DNA from: Pseudomonadales bacterium
GTDB lineage: Bacteria > Pseudomonadota > Gammaproteobacteria > Pseudomonadales > Azotimanducaceae
Direction of reading: 5' to 3'
Assembly: GCA_022827905.1 (NCBI GenBank)
Contig: JAJEIQ010000014.1
Location: 181,884 to 245,883, forward strand
DNA: 64,000 nt
Position 1 is the first letter of the stretch. Every line of letters begins with the position of its first letter. This document shows positions 18,525 through 26,434 of this stretch, one piece after another. The translations under genes were made by a program, and so were the position numbers. Under the pieces are notes generated by a model. It did no database searches and had not been told where the DNA came from. It saw nothing but the letters and a program-made list of their open reading frames with translations.

Positions 18525-19514
18525 TCAGTTGCAAAGATCTGGGGGCGGATTGCCGGCAAAGAAGGCTTTGAGGTTGTCGAGGACGCGCAGGCCCATCGCT
18601 TCGCGGGTGGCGGCGGTGCCACTGCCCATGTGGGGCAGGAGCACGGTGTTGTTCAGGGTGGTTAGGTCTGGGTGGACCCGGGGCTCGGCTTCGTAAACGT
18701 CGAGGCCGGCGCCGGCGATCACGCCCTGCTTGAGGGCTTCGGCTAGCGCCGCTTCGTCCACCACGCTGCCGCGGGCGGTGTTGATTAGGTGGGCGGTGGG
18801 GCGCATTCGGGCAAGGCTCCGGGCGTCAATCAGGTGGTGGCTTGCGGCGTTGGCGGGGCAGTGCAGGGACAGGAAGTCCACTTGCGGGAGTAGTTCGTCC
18901 AGGCTGTCCACCTGTTCGGCGGCTAGGCCACGAAGCACTGCCTTGGGCACCGGGCTGCGGTTGAAGCAGAGTATGCGCATGCCGAAGCCGTGGTGGGCGC
19001 GGCGGGCGGTGGCGATTCCTATGCGGCCCAGGCCGACGATGCCTAGCGTCTTGCCCCAGACGCAGGTGCCGATCAGGTGGGTCGGGCGCCAGCCAATCCA
19101 CTGGCCAGCCCGCAGTTCGCGCTCGCCCTCCCCCGCTCGTCGGGCGGACATCAGCAGCAGGGCCATCGCCAAGTCCGCGGTGCATTCGCTCAGCACGTCC
19201 GGCGTGTTGGTCACCGCGATGCCCTGGACGCGGGCTGCGCTCAAATCGATGTGGTTCACGCCAACGCCAAAGTTGGCGATGATGCGGGTGCGCCCGCCCG
19301 CCGACAGCACCTCGGCTGAGAGATCATCGGTGACGGTGGCGCAAAGGGCGTCCGCCTCGGTTAAAGCGGTGCGCAGCTCGTCGGCGGATAAGGGGTGGTC
19401 GTCGGTGTTGAGGCGAACGTCAAAGGCATCGGCCAGACGGGCCTCCACCGCGGCCGGCCAGCGGCGGGTGACAATGGCCAGCGGCTTCGCCACGGGGCCG
19501 ACAAAAACCGTCAA
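18525..19514 (-). CDS. D-isomer-specific 2-hydroxyacid dehydrogenase
   Basis: A 329-residue NAD(P)-dependent oxidoreductase. The dinucleotide-binding motif is 'GKTLGIVGLGRIGIATARRA'; the catalytic Arg is in 'LINTARGSVVDEAAL', the Glu in 'DVYEAEPRVHP' and the His in 'VLLPHMGSGTAATREAM'. The family interconverts 2-oxo acids and D-2-hydroxy acids; glyoxylate/hydroxypyruvate reductase is the closest general match. The start is TTG at 19514 overlapping the stop of the membrane-protein gene as TTGA, so it is probably translated by coupling. The two form a small operon. Confidence 0.88.
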   Translation of the reverse strand: MTVFVGPVAKPLAIVTRRWPAAVEARLADAFDVRLNTDDHPLSADELRTALTEADALCATVTDDLSAEVLSAGGRTRIIANFGVGVNHIDLSAARVQGIAVTNTPDVLSECTADLAMALLLMSARRAGEGERELRAGQWIGWRPTHLIGTCVWGKTLGIVGLGRIGIATARRAHHGFGMRILCFNRSPVPKAVLRGLAAEQVDSLDELLPQVDFLSLHCPANAASHHLIDARSLARMRPTAHLINTARGSVVDEAALAEALKQGVIAGAGLDVYEAEPRVHPDLTTLNNTVLLPHMGSGTAATREAMGLRVLDNLKAFFAGNPPPDLCN

Positions 19515-19948
19515 GCGGCTTGAACGGCGCTTTCAGCCGAGGGCTGGAAGGCCCCCCGCGCCCGCCAAAGCGCGACGGTCGGCACCAAGAAGATGGCACC
19601 CGCGATGAGGCCAGCGCCCCACCCGCCGCCGCGCGGGTCGAGCAGGTTCCAAACCAGCATGCTGAGGGCGATCTGCGCCACGTAAAGGGCGGCCCAGGGC
19701 CACATCCAGCGCGACATTCGGAAGAAACCGGCGGCCAGCGCGGCGTAGATCAGCCAGTGCAGCGGCGCCGTCGCCTTGGCCCAGAAGTCGCGCAGGACGA
19801 TACCGAACCAGACCTCCTCGTCCCCAGCCATGGGCTTCCAAAAGAGGTCGAAGGGCATGTAGATGAAGGTCATGTAGAGACAAAACGCGAACATCAGATT
19901 CATCCACCAGCTTCGCTTGGCCCATTCATCACGCAGTGCTTGGATCAT
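19511..19948 (-). CDS. Small four-helix membrane protein of unknown function
   Basis: A 145-residue hydrophobic protein with about four membrane segments (near residues 16-34, 62-80, 83-103 and 112-130). I do not recognise the family. The start ATG at 19948 has a strong AGGAGG ribosome site five bases upstream. It overlaps the 2-hydroxyacid dehydrogenase gene by four bases, and 33 bases separate it from the luciferase-like gene upstream, so all of them could be cotranscribed with the acyl-CoA dehydrogenase. It might serve as a membrane anchor or carrier, but nothing in the sequence fixes this. Confidence 0.7.
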   Translation of the reverse strand: MIQALRDEWAKRSWWMNLMFAFCLYMTFIYMPFDLFWKPMAGDEEVWFGIVLRDFWAKATAPLHWLIYAALAAGFFRMSRWMWPWAALYVAQIALSMLVWNLLDPRGGGWGAGLIAGAIFLVPTVALWRARGAFQPSAESAVQAA

Positions 19949-19981
19949 CGCGGCCTCCTGCCGTTCCGTCCTGGATCGGGT

Positions 19982-21046
19982 TCACACGTTGGGCAATATC
20001 TTCGTCCCGACCTGCTCCAGCACATCGAAGCGGGTATCGAAGTTGGGCAGGATCATCACTTGGTCCAGCCCGCCCTCAGCCAAGTCCAGCAGGCGTTCAA
20101 TCAACTCATCCGCCGTGCCGATCATGGACGAGGCGGCCAGCACCTCCGGCGTCAGGAAGCGTTCCTCCTCCGGCAGCACCCAACAGTTGTGGCCCGCGTG
20201 GATGCGTTGGTGGCGGCGCTCCGCTGGGAAGGTTTCCAGGAGCGCGGTGTAGTCCGCCCAGACGCCGGCCAGCGCGTTCGGCGGCTGGTGGCCGAAATTG
20301 CGGAATTGGTCGTAGGAGTAGTGCACCGCCGCCATGGCCATGGCCCCGCATTGGCTCTTGACGCGCTCCGAGTCCTTGGCCTCGCCCTCCTCCAGCACCA
20401 CCATCGTGGTCAAGGCGGTTAGGTAGAACCGCTCGCGGTCGAGGGTGCGCCCGCCGGACTCGGCGCCCGCCTCCATCATGTGCCACAGTTGGGCCAGCCC
20501 GGCGCCGAACTCCGGAGGCGCCAAGACCGCGCCGTCGCCGTGCTTACCCGCCAGCGCCAGCGAGCGCGGGCCGAATCCGGAGACGTAGAGGGGGATGTCA
20601 TCCTCGAAGTTGACGAACCCCTTGTCCGGCATGATGTGGCGGATGGGCGAACCTTCCGGACCATGCAGCGCCTCTTCGCCCTTGAGCAGCGGCCTCAGCT
20701 CGCTGAGGTAGGCGTCATAGGCGGCGATGCGCTGGGGTGGCAGGCCCATCACCCGCATCGCGGTGTTGCCTGCACCGACCCCACAGAAGGTGCGGCCCGG
20801 CGCGAGCGCGTTGATGGTGGCGATGGCCGCGGCGTTGACCGGCGCGGGCCGGGTGCCGGTGACCGCCACCCCGGTGCCCAGATTGATGCGGGAAGTGCGG
20901 TCCGCCGCCAAGGCCAGGGCGGCGTAGCAGTCCGACCACAGCATCTGGCTGTCCGCGAGCCAAGCGTGGCTGTAGCCGAGTTCCTCAGCCCGCTCGACGT
21001 AGCCGATATCGCCGACGTGGGATGCCACGCAGATGCCCATGTCCAT
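19982..21046 (-). CDS. Luciferase-like F420/FMN-dependent oxidoreductase
   Basis: A 354-residue TIM-barrel oxidoreductase of the bacterial-luciferase superfamily, with 'MDMGICVASHVGDIGYVERAEELGY'-type opening (residues 1-25), 'INLGTGVAVTGTRPAPVNAA' and 'PLYVSGFGPRSLALAGKHGDG'. The pattern is close to methylene-H4MPT-reductase-like F420 enzymes, though FMN use is possible. The start at 21046 has an AGGAGG site; an in-frame upstream extension lacks conserved residues. It follows the acyl-CoA dehydrogenase by 17 bases, implying a shared pathway. It is one of five superfamily members in the window and is not closely similar to the others. Confidence 0.83.
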   Translation of the reverse strand: MDMGICVASHVGDIGYVERAEELGYSHAWLADSQMLWSDCYAALALAADRTSRINLGTGVAVTGTRPAPVNAAAIATINALAPGRTFCGVGAGNTAMRVMGLPPQRIAAYDAYLSELRPLLKGEEALHGPEGSPIRHIMPDKGFVNFEDDIPLYVSGFGPRSLALAGKHGDGAVLAPPEFGAGLAQLWHMMEAGAESGGRTLDRERFYLTALTTMVVLEEGEAKDSERVKSQCGAMAMAAVHYSYDQFRNFGHQPPNALAGVWADYTALLETFPAERRHQRIHAGHNCWVLPEEERFLTPEVLAASSMIGTADELIERLLDLAEGGLDQVMILPNFDTRFDVLEQVGTKILPNV

Positions 21047-21063
21047 GGGGCCGCCCTCCTTCC

Positions 21064-22266
21064 CTAAAGACCCAACACCACCTTGGCGACGATGTTCTTC
21101 TGCACTTCCTTGGCGCCGCCGAAGATGGATGCGGCCCGGGAGTTGAGGTAGCGGGGCGTCACCGTTTCGGCGTGCTCCGGCCCGACCCAAGGGTCGTCGT
21201 GGCCGTTCATCGAGATCAGGTTGGCGTGCGGCAGGCCGTAGTAGTTAACGGCTTCGAGCTTGAGTTCGTTGATCTGCTGCTCAATCTCCACCGTGTTGTT
21301 CTTCGCCAGCGAAGAGCCGGGGCCGGGCGACTCGCCCCGGGACAGGCGCGCCAAGGTGGCGTGCTCGGAAAACTGCAGGGCCATGATGCGAATGTCCAAG
21401 GCATTGGTTCGGGCACGGAATCCAGGCGACGACCACAAAGCCTTCCCGCCTTCCCGCTCGGTGGCGGCGATGGCTTTCAGATGGTCGAGGGAAACCTGCA
21501 GCCGCACGGCCGCCCCGCCGCCGCCCCGCTCAAACTCCAGCAGGTACTTGGCCACGTTCCAGCCATCGTGCTCCGGGCCCACCCGGTTGGCCTGCGGGAC
21601 CCGCACGTCGTCGAAGAACACCTGATTGACCTCGTGATCGGCGGCCAAGGTGATGATCGGCTCGACTTTGACCCCCGGCGTCGCCATGGGAATGAGCAGG
21701 AAGGTGATGCCCTGCTGCGGCCGGCCGGAGCTGTCGGTGCGCACCAGGCAAAAGATGTGGTCGGCGAACTGGGCATGGGTGGTCCAGATCTTGGAGCCGT
21801 TGACGATGTAATCATCGCCGTCCTTCACCGCCGCCGTCTTCAGGCTGGACAGGTCGGAGCCGGATCCCGGTTCGGAATAGCCTTGGCACCAATAATGCTC
21901 GCCGGAGAGCATCTTCGGCAGGTAGTGCGCCTTCTGCTCGGGCGTGCCGTATTTGAACAGCACCGGGGCAAGCATGCGCAGCCCCAAGGGAATCAAGCCG
22001 GGCGCGCCCGCCTTGGCGAGCTCCTCGCCAAAGATGTACTTCTCGGTGGGGGTCCAACCGGTGCCGCCGTGCTCGACGGGCCAGGACGGCACCGCCCAGC
22101 CCTGCTCCACCAGAATGGCCTGCCATTCCATGGCCAGGTCCTTGTCCGCGAACACCGTGGTCGTGCGCGCCGCCCCCCGGCGCATGTCGTCACTGAGCCT
22201 GTCGTCGAGAAAGGACCGCACGTCGTCCCGGAAGGCCTCATCCTCGGCGCTGTAGGCTATATCCAT
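21064..22266 (-). CDS. Acyl-CoA dehydrogenase
   Basis: A 400-residue FAD enzyme that introduces a 2,3 double bond in acyl-CoA thioesters. The substrate/FAD motif 'WCQGYSEPGSGSDLSSLKT' and 'YIVNGSKIWTTHAQFADHIF' are typical, as is the C-terminal 'LNSRAASIFGGAKEVQKNIV'. It belongs to the long class often found in steroid, terpenoid or branched-acid catabolism, but specificity is not visible. The start at 22266 has AGGGAA upstream, and a good sigma-70 promoter lies in the 115-base divergent region shared with the ABM gene. It heads an operon with the luciferase-like gene. Confidence 0.9.
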   Translation of the reverse strand: MDIAYSAEDEAFRDDVRSFLDDRLSDDMRRGAARTTTVFADKDLAMEWQAILVEQGWAVPSWPVEHGGTGWTPTEKYIFGEELAKAGAPGLIPLGLRMLAPVLFKYGTPEQKAHYLPKMLSGEHYWCQGYSEPGSGSDLSSLKTAAVKDGDDYIVNGSKIWTTHAQFADHIFCLVRTDSSGRPQQGITFLLIPMATPGVKVEPIITLAADHEVNQVFFDDVRVPQANRVGPEHDGWNVAKYLLEFERGGGGAAVRLQVSLDHLKAIAATEREGGKALWSSPGFRARTNALDIRIMALQFSEHATLARLSRGESPGPGSSLAKNNTVEIEQQINELKLEAVNYYGLPHANLISMNGHDDPWVGPEHAETVTPRYLNSRAASIFGGAKEVQKNIVAKVVLGL

Positions 22267-22304
22267 CGCGTTTTTCTTCCCTGCGCATTGATCGTGAGCG
22301 GGAC

Positions 22305-22333
22305 TTGATACATATTCGCGCCGGAAGCGTCAA
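22305..22333 (-). promoter_or_regulatory. Sigma-70-type promoter of acyl-CoA dehydrogenase operon
   Basis: On the minus strand, TTGACG (22333-22328), a 17-base spacer and TATCAA (22310-22305). Five and four matches to the consensus boxes. Transcription would start near 22298 and give a leader of about 30 bases with a ribosome-binding site. Confidence 0.6.
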
Positions 22334-22381
22334 CCTTGCCGCCTCATTTGTCCATCAGTTTCAGGGAGGGAGCCCCACTTC

Positions 22382-22735
22382 ATGACCAAGATCATCATTT
22401 CCGGCACCATCGACCTGCCGCCCGAAAACGTCGCCCCCGCCTTGGAGGCGGGCCGGCCCCTCATCGAAGGCGCCCTGACTGAGGAGGGGTGCCTGGATTA
22501 CGACTGGTGCCCGGACCCGCTAAACCCGGGGCGCATCCGCGTGTTCGAGCGGTGGGAGAGCGAGGCGGCGCTGGCCGCCCACTTCGAGTGCGACTGGTAC
22601 CTGAAGATGCGCGACAACATCGGCTCGTTCGGCCTCACGAGCGCCGACGTCTCCAAGTACCGCGTGGACCTCACCGAGCCGGTGTACGATGAAACCATGA
22701 CGCCGCGGGCGGACTTCTTCACGGCCAAGGACTAA
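22382..22735 (+). CDS. ABM-domain (antibiotic biosynthesis monooxygenase-like) protein
   Basis: A 117-residue single-domain ferredoxin-like protein of the ABM family. Seen: 'IIISGTIDLPPENV' as the first strand, 'GCLDYDWCPDPLNPGRIRVF' and 'RWESEAALAAHFECDWY', the W/E-x-x-x-A-x-x-x-H pattern of the fold. Members include quinone-forming monooxygenases and haem-degrading enzymes, and many have unknown roles. It has a GGGAGGG site upstream and lies 23 bases before the Baeyer-Villiger monooxygenase gene, so they form one transcript and may act on the same substrate. Confidence 0.82.
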   Translation: MTKIIISGTIDLPPENVAPALEAGRPLIEGALTEEGCLDYDWCPDPLNPGRIRVFERWESEAALAAHFECDWYLKMRDNIGSFGLTSADVSKYRVDLTEPVYDETMTPRADFFTAKD

Positions 22736-22758
22736 ACTCAAGAGGCAGGAGCACTGCA

Positions 22759-24228
22759 GTGATCAACCAAAACCAGCCCTACATCACCATCATCGGCGCC
22801 GGCATCGGTGGCCTGTGCATGGGCATGCGGCTCAAGAAGGCCGGATTCCACAACTTCGTGATCCTGGAGAAGCGCGACGGCCCGGGCGGCACCTGGCGCG
22901 ACAACACCTATCCGGGCTGCGCCTGCGACGTGCCCTCGATGTTCTATTCGTTCTCCTTCGAGACCAAGCGGGATTGGTCGCGGCTGTTTCCCGGTCAAGC
23001 GGAGATTCTCGGCTACTTGGAGAACTGCGTTGAGAAGTACGCCTTAGGCCCCCATATGCGCTGCAACGTCGAGGTGGCGCGCGCACAGTTCGAGGCGTCC
23101 GAAGCCTGCTGGCGGCTCGAACTGACCAACGGCGAGGTGCTGCGAACCACCGTGCTGGTCTCCTCGGTCGGCCAACTCAACCAACCGGCCTGGCCTGATC
23201 TGGATGGCACGGACCGCTTCCAGGGCATCACCTTCCATTCCGCCCAATGGGACCACGGCAAGGACCTCGCGGGTCGGCGGGTGGCGGTCATCGGCAATGG
23301 CTGCAGCGCCGCGCAATTCGTGCCGGAGGTGGCCAAGACGGCGGCCGAGGTCAGCGTCTTTCAGCGCAGCGCCCACTGGATGATCCCGCGCAATGACCAT
23401 GCCTTTTCGCCCGCCACCCTCAAGGCGTTCCAACGCTTTCCGCTGCTGGTCAAGCTGTACCGCTACTTCATCTGGCTGCGCTACGAGTTCACCCTGTTCC
23501 CCATCATGCGGCGCACATCCAAGCGGCGCGCCAAGCTGGAGGAGGCTGCCCTGGAGCACATGAAGGCGGCCATCGATGATCCGGAATTGATCGAGGCCCT
23601 GACTCCCGACTATGAAATCGGCTGCAAGCGGGTGATCATTGACGACACCTACTATCCGGCGCTGGCCAGGGACAACGTTTCACTGGTGACCACGCCGGTC
23701 GATCGGGTCACCGAAACGGGGCTGGCGCTCGCGGACGGCACCGAATGCGCCTTCGATGCCATCATCTACGGCACGGGCTTTCGCACCAACGAGTTCCTGA
23801 CGCCGATGGAGATCAGCGGGCTTGAGGGCAAGCGGCTCAACGACGCCTGGCAGGACGGCGCCCAGGCTTACATGGGCATCACCGTGTCCGGCTTCCCCAA
23901 CTTCTTCATGACCTACGGGCCGAACACCAATCTTGGGCACAACTCCATCATCTTCATGATCGAAGCCCAAGCGCGCTACATCCTGCAGTGCATCGAGGCG
24001 CTCAACCGGCGCGGCCTCAAGACCCTCAATGTGCGGCCCGAAGTCCAGTCCGAATTCAATGCTGACCTGCAGAAGTCCTTGGATGAGAAATCCATCTGGG
24101 CCACCGGCTGCGCGAGCTGGTACAAGAATGCGGCCGGCAAGGTGGTGAACAACTGGAAGGGAACCACATTCGAATATTGGTTCCGCACCCGGCGCCCCAT
24201 TTGGAGCCAGTATCAAGAAGAGGCTTGA
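22759..24228 (+). CDS. Baeyer-Villiger/flavin-containing monooxygenase
   Basis: A 489-residue FAD- and NADPH-dependent monooxygenase. The FAD site is 'IIGAGIGGLCMGMRLKKAG' and the NADPH site 'VAVIGNGCSAAQF'. Between them lies 'FQGITFHSAQWDHG', which fits the BVMO signature FxGxxxHxxxW(P/D). The C-terminal 'YGPNTNLGHNSIIFMIEAQA' matches the phenylacetone/cyclohexanone-type subgroup. It would turn a ketone into an ester or lactone; substrate is unknown. GTG start at 22759 with AGGAG upstream. The 3' end overlaps the convergent SCO gene by 16 bases. Confidence 0.92.
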   Translation: MINQNQPYITIIGAGIGGLCMGMRLKKAGFHNFVILEKRDGPGGTWRDNTYPGCACDVPSMFYSFSFETKRDWSRLFPGQAEILGYLENCVEKYALGPHMRCNVEVARAQFEASEACWRLELTNGEVLRTTVLVSSVGQLNQPAWPDLDGTDRFQGITFHSAQWDHGKDLAGRRVAVIGNGCSAAQFVPEVAKTAAEVSVFQRSAHWMIPRNDHAFSPATLKAFQRFPLLVKLYRYFIWLRYEFTLFPIMRRTSKRRAKLEEAALEHMKAAIDDPELIEALTPDYEIGCKRVIIDDTYYPALARDNVSLVTTPVDRVTETGLALADGTECAFDAIIYGTGFRTNEFLTPMEISGLEGKRLNDAWQDGAQAYMGITVSGFPNFFMTYGPNTNLGHNSIIFMIEAQARYILQCIEALNRRGLKTLNVRPEVQSEFNADLQKSLDEKSIWATGCASWYKNAAGKVVNNWKGTTFEYWFRTRRPIWSQYQEEA

Positions 24229-24965
24229 GCCTCCATCAGCAAGGTGCGGATGTCGTTGAGCAGGGTGTCCGCATGCAGGAACGAGACGCTGTAGATATTG
24301 CGGATGCTTCCTTCGCGGTCGATTAGGTAAACCCGCAGCAGGTGCGACAACGCGCCCTGCTCCGGGTCGCGGATCACCCATTGACCGTAGGCGTCGAGCA
24401 TCGGCGCCAACTCCGCTTGGGAGCGGGTCGTCAGAAAGCGCCAGTCGAAGCCCGGCGCCTTGAAGTAGCCGCCGTAGCGGGCCAACACCGGCGGCGTGTC
24501 GCGCTCGGGGTCAAAGCTCAAGCTGATCAGGCGCACCTGGCCATCAAGGCTGGGCGCATCGAGCAGCCGGTCCTGAACGCCGCGCAGCACATGGGTGGCC
24601 AAGGGGCAGCCGTTGATGTCACTGCAGGTGGTGTAGATGAAGCTCAACACCACGATGCGGCCATCGAGCAGCTCGTGCAGCTTGGTCGCCCGGCCGCGGC
24701 TGTCGAGCACGTCGCCGTCCGCGGCATCGCCAAGGGGCGGCAGCGCGTAGCTCCCCGGCAAGGGCGGTTCAAACTCCAGCGGACCGTAGCCGGGAGCAAG
24801 CACTTGGGGCTTCGGATGGGCATGCGGCGCCTCGCCTGCCCAACTGAGCGAAGCAGCAAACCACCCTAGCCCCGCCACGAGAACGACCTCCAAACCAAGC
24901 AACAGCCGCGAACGGAGACCGGCTCGAGGGCGTCCCGCCCTCGCACCGAACCAAGGGAATCCCAT
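24213..24965 (-). CDS. SCO1/SenC-like copper chaperone with unusual CX5C motif
   Basis: About 250 residues: a membrane anchor or uncleaved signal near residues 21-43 and a periplasmic thioredoxin-like domain. The metal/redox motif reads 'YTTCSDINGCPLA', i.e. two Cys separated by five residues instead of the canonical three, and the distal His may be in 'LSHLLRVY' or 'FLHADT'. SCO proteins deliver copper, mainly to cytochrome oxidase CuA. Here it lies 67 bases after the methanethiol-oxidase gene, whose enzyme family is copper dependent, so metal insertion into that enzyme is the likely job. ATG at 24965 lies inside a palindromic repeat; the first 17 residues are repeat-derived and a later TTG or GTG start is possible. 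Confidence 0.82.
   Translation of the reverse strand: MGFPWFGARAGRPRAGLRSRLLLGLEVVLVAGLGWFAASLSWAGEAPHAHPKPQVLAPGYGPLEFEPPLPGSYALPPLGDAADGDVLDSRGRATKLHELLDGRIVVLSFIYTTCSDINGCPLATHVLRGVQDRLLDAPSLDGQVRLISLSFDPERDTPPVLARYGGYFKAPGFDWRFLTTRSQAELAPMLDAYGQWVIRDPEQGALSHLLRVYLIDREGSIRNIYSVSFLHADTLLNDIRTLLMEAQASS
24925..24943 (-). repeat. REP-like palindrome, copy 2
   Basis: CGAGGGCG-TCC-CGCCCTCG lying within the 5' coding part of the SCO gene as annotated. It encodes the residues around 'ARAGRPRAG'. Orientation is inferred from the GGGAC loop on the minus strand. Confidence 0.75.
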
Positions 24966-24984
24966 CGAGGGCAAGATGCCCTCG
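24966..24984 (+). repeat. REP-like palindrome, copy 3
   Basis: CGAGGGCA-AGA-TGCCCTCG followed by CTCC, immediately upstream of the SCO start codon. With copy 2 it forms a close pair 22 bases apart. Confidence 0.8.
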
Positions 24985-25028
24985 CTCCGACGCGGCATCG
25001 AGATGTCCTCACTCCAACGCGGCATCAA
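24975..25028 (+). repeat. Two-copy 27-bp tandem duplication after REP
   Basis: Units 24975-25001 and 25002-25028, each 27 bases, with only a few differences (for example GATGCCCTCGCTCC against GATGTCCTCACTCC). The first half of unit 1 is the right arm and tail of REP copy 3. The same period is found in the longer array at 30142. It ends five bases before the 3' end of the methanethiol-oxidase gene. Confidence 0.75.
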
Positions 25029-25032
25029 GTCG

Positions 25033-26361
25033 CTAGCGCTGCGCCACCTTGACGGGTGGCGAGAGGCCGTAGAGCGCATAGGCGCCGAAGCGCATCTGGT
25101 GGGGAGCGCCCAAGCCCTCAGCGATGAAATCCAACGTGAATCGGTGCTTGAGCGCCTCCCCGTCCCATGTGTAGAGCTTGAAGTACTGCAAGTCGGCTTC
25201 ACCCGCCTTCTTGTCCCAATTCGACAACAGCGACGAAGTGAAGTACAGGCGCTTGCCATCCCAGCTTTGCGAGACCATGTTGACCTGCTCGCCAATCTGC
25301 TGCTCCAGCATTTGCTTTGGCGCATGGGGGTCGGAGATGTCGTAGAGCCGCGTCTTGCCGTCGTTCCAGGTATTCACCCAAAGCACCTGGTCGTCGGCAC
25401 CGATGGAAATGTCCACCGGCAGCGGAATCTTGCTGGCGTCGCCGATGTCGGCCACCGCCTTGGCCTGCCACTCGCCATCCTCATCCTCATAGATGAGCCA
25501 GATTTCCGAGGTCAGCGCCGTGGAGGTGAAGCAGTAGTCGTGGCTTGCACCCCAGGCGCAGCGAATCTCCAGCGGCGCGCCGGGCACGTCGAGCACCTTC
25601 TTTGGCTGGCGGGCATGCAGGTCCCAGACGATCACCGTGTTGCCGAAGCGCTTCATGGCTTCGGCGTCGGCCATCATCTGGCCGAGATCCATCATGTAGT
25701 TGTTCCAGCCGGTGAACGAGGAGGTGACCATGAGGTTGCGCCGCGGCAGCACCCGAACGTCGTAGCCGTAGCCGTCAGCGAAGCGGCCGCCCTTCGCCGC
25801 GCCGCGCAGGTCGCCGTCGATGGGCATCCAGTGGGTCCTGACGTAGTCGCCGCCGTTGGTGTACTCCACCATGCCGGTGCGGCCGCCGTGGTCGCGGTTG
25901 TTGGAAAGCCCCGTGATCAGCATGCGCCCCGGCAGCGCATAGCTGGTGTGTGGGCCCACGACGCCGCCGGACTGGGCAACGAAGTCATCGATGGTTTTGT
26001 GCAGGCGTGGCTTGGCGGGGTCACTGTGGACATCGAAGATGAAGATCCGGCTGGTGTCCAAGCCGCTCGCCCAAAGATAGCGGCGGTCGTCGGTGAAGCC
26101 GGAGTGGTGGGCCTCGTTGCGCCCGCCCACGGAGTGCACGTCCACCACCTGGCCGTAGGTGCCGGAACGCGGATTGACGTCCACGGTCACCAGCTTGTCC
26201 TGCTCATCGCCGACGCCCGGCATGCCCAAGGTCCAGACGTAGACAAAGTCCTCCTGACCCACGATCTTGGCCATGTAGGGCGACATGCAGGTTTCATCGG
26301 CCGACGCCGTTCCCCCAAGCAAAGCCAAACCGCCCAGCAATCCGAGCCACTTTCCGCGCAT
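25033..26361 (-). CDS. mtoX: Periplasmic SBP56-family methanethiol oxidase
   Basis: A 442-residue protein of the selenium-binding-protein (SBP56/SELENBP1) family, preceded by a clear signal peptide 'MRGKWLGLLGGLALLGGTAS'-A before 'DETC'. Family landmarks are 'TCMSPYMAK', 'DVHSVGGRNEAHHSGFT', 'IFIFDVHSDPAKPRLHK', 'GPHTSYALPG' and 'GWNNYMMDLG'. Bacterial members are copper-dependent methanethiol oxidases that turn methanethiol and oxygen into formaldehyde, sulfide and hydrogen peroxide. The call is strengthened by neighbours: an SCO copper chaperone downstream and a MauG-like di-haem protein nearby, as in described mtoX clusters. The start at 26361 gives the signal peptide; a longer in-frame ORF upstream is non-homologous. 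Confidence 0.87.
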   Translation of the reverse strand: MRGKWLGLLGGLALLGGTASADETCMSPYMAKIVGQEDFVYVWTLGMPGVGDEQDKLVTVDVNPRSGTYGQVVDVHSVGGRNEAHHSGFTDDRRYLWASGLDTSRIFIFDVHSDPAKPRLHKTIDDFVAQSGGVVGPHTSYALPGRMLITGLSNNRDHGGRTGMVEYTNGGDYVRTHWMPIDGDLRGAAKGGRFADGYGYDVRVLPRRNLMVTSSFTGWNNYMMDLGQMMADAEAMKRFGNTVIVWDLHARQPKKVLDVPGAPLEIRCAWGASHDYCFTSTALTSEIWLIYEDEDGEWQAKAVADIGDASKIPLPVDISIGADDQVLWVNTWNDGKTRLYDISDPHAPKQMLEQQIGEQVNMVSQSWDGKRLYFTSSLLSNWDKKAGEADLQYFKLYTWDGEALKHRFTLDFIAEGLGAPHQMRFGAYALYGLSPPVKVAQR

Positions 26362-26434
26362 CGCAAACCCCAAAAGTTGAAGACGGCCGTATCCTACCAC
26401 CGCGGCGCCGCCTTCCACATGGGCGGCAGGGGGT

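Noticed and set aside
19982..21046. Bioluminescence (LuxA/LuxB) function for luciferase-like genes
   Set aside because: No luxCDE genes and no LuxA/LuxB-type pairing; the superfamily is mostly oxidoreductases of other kinds.
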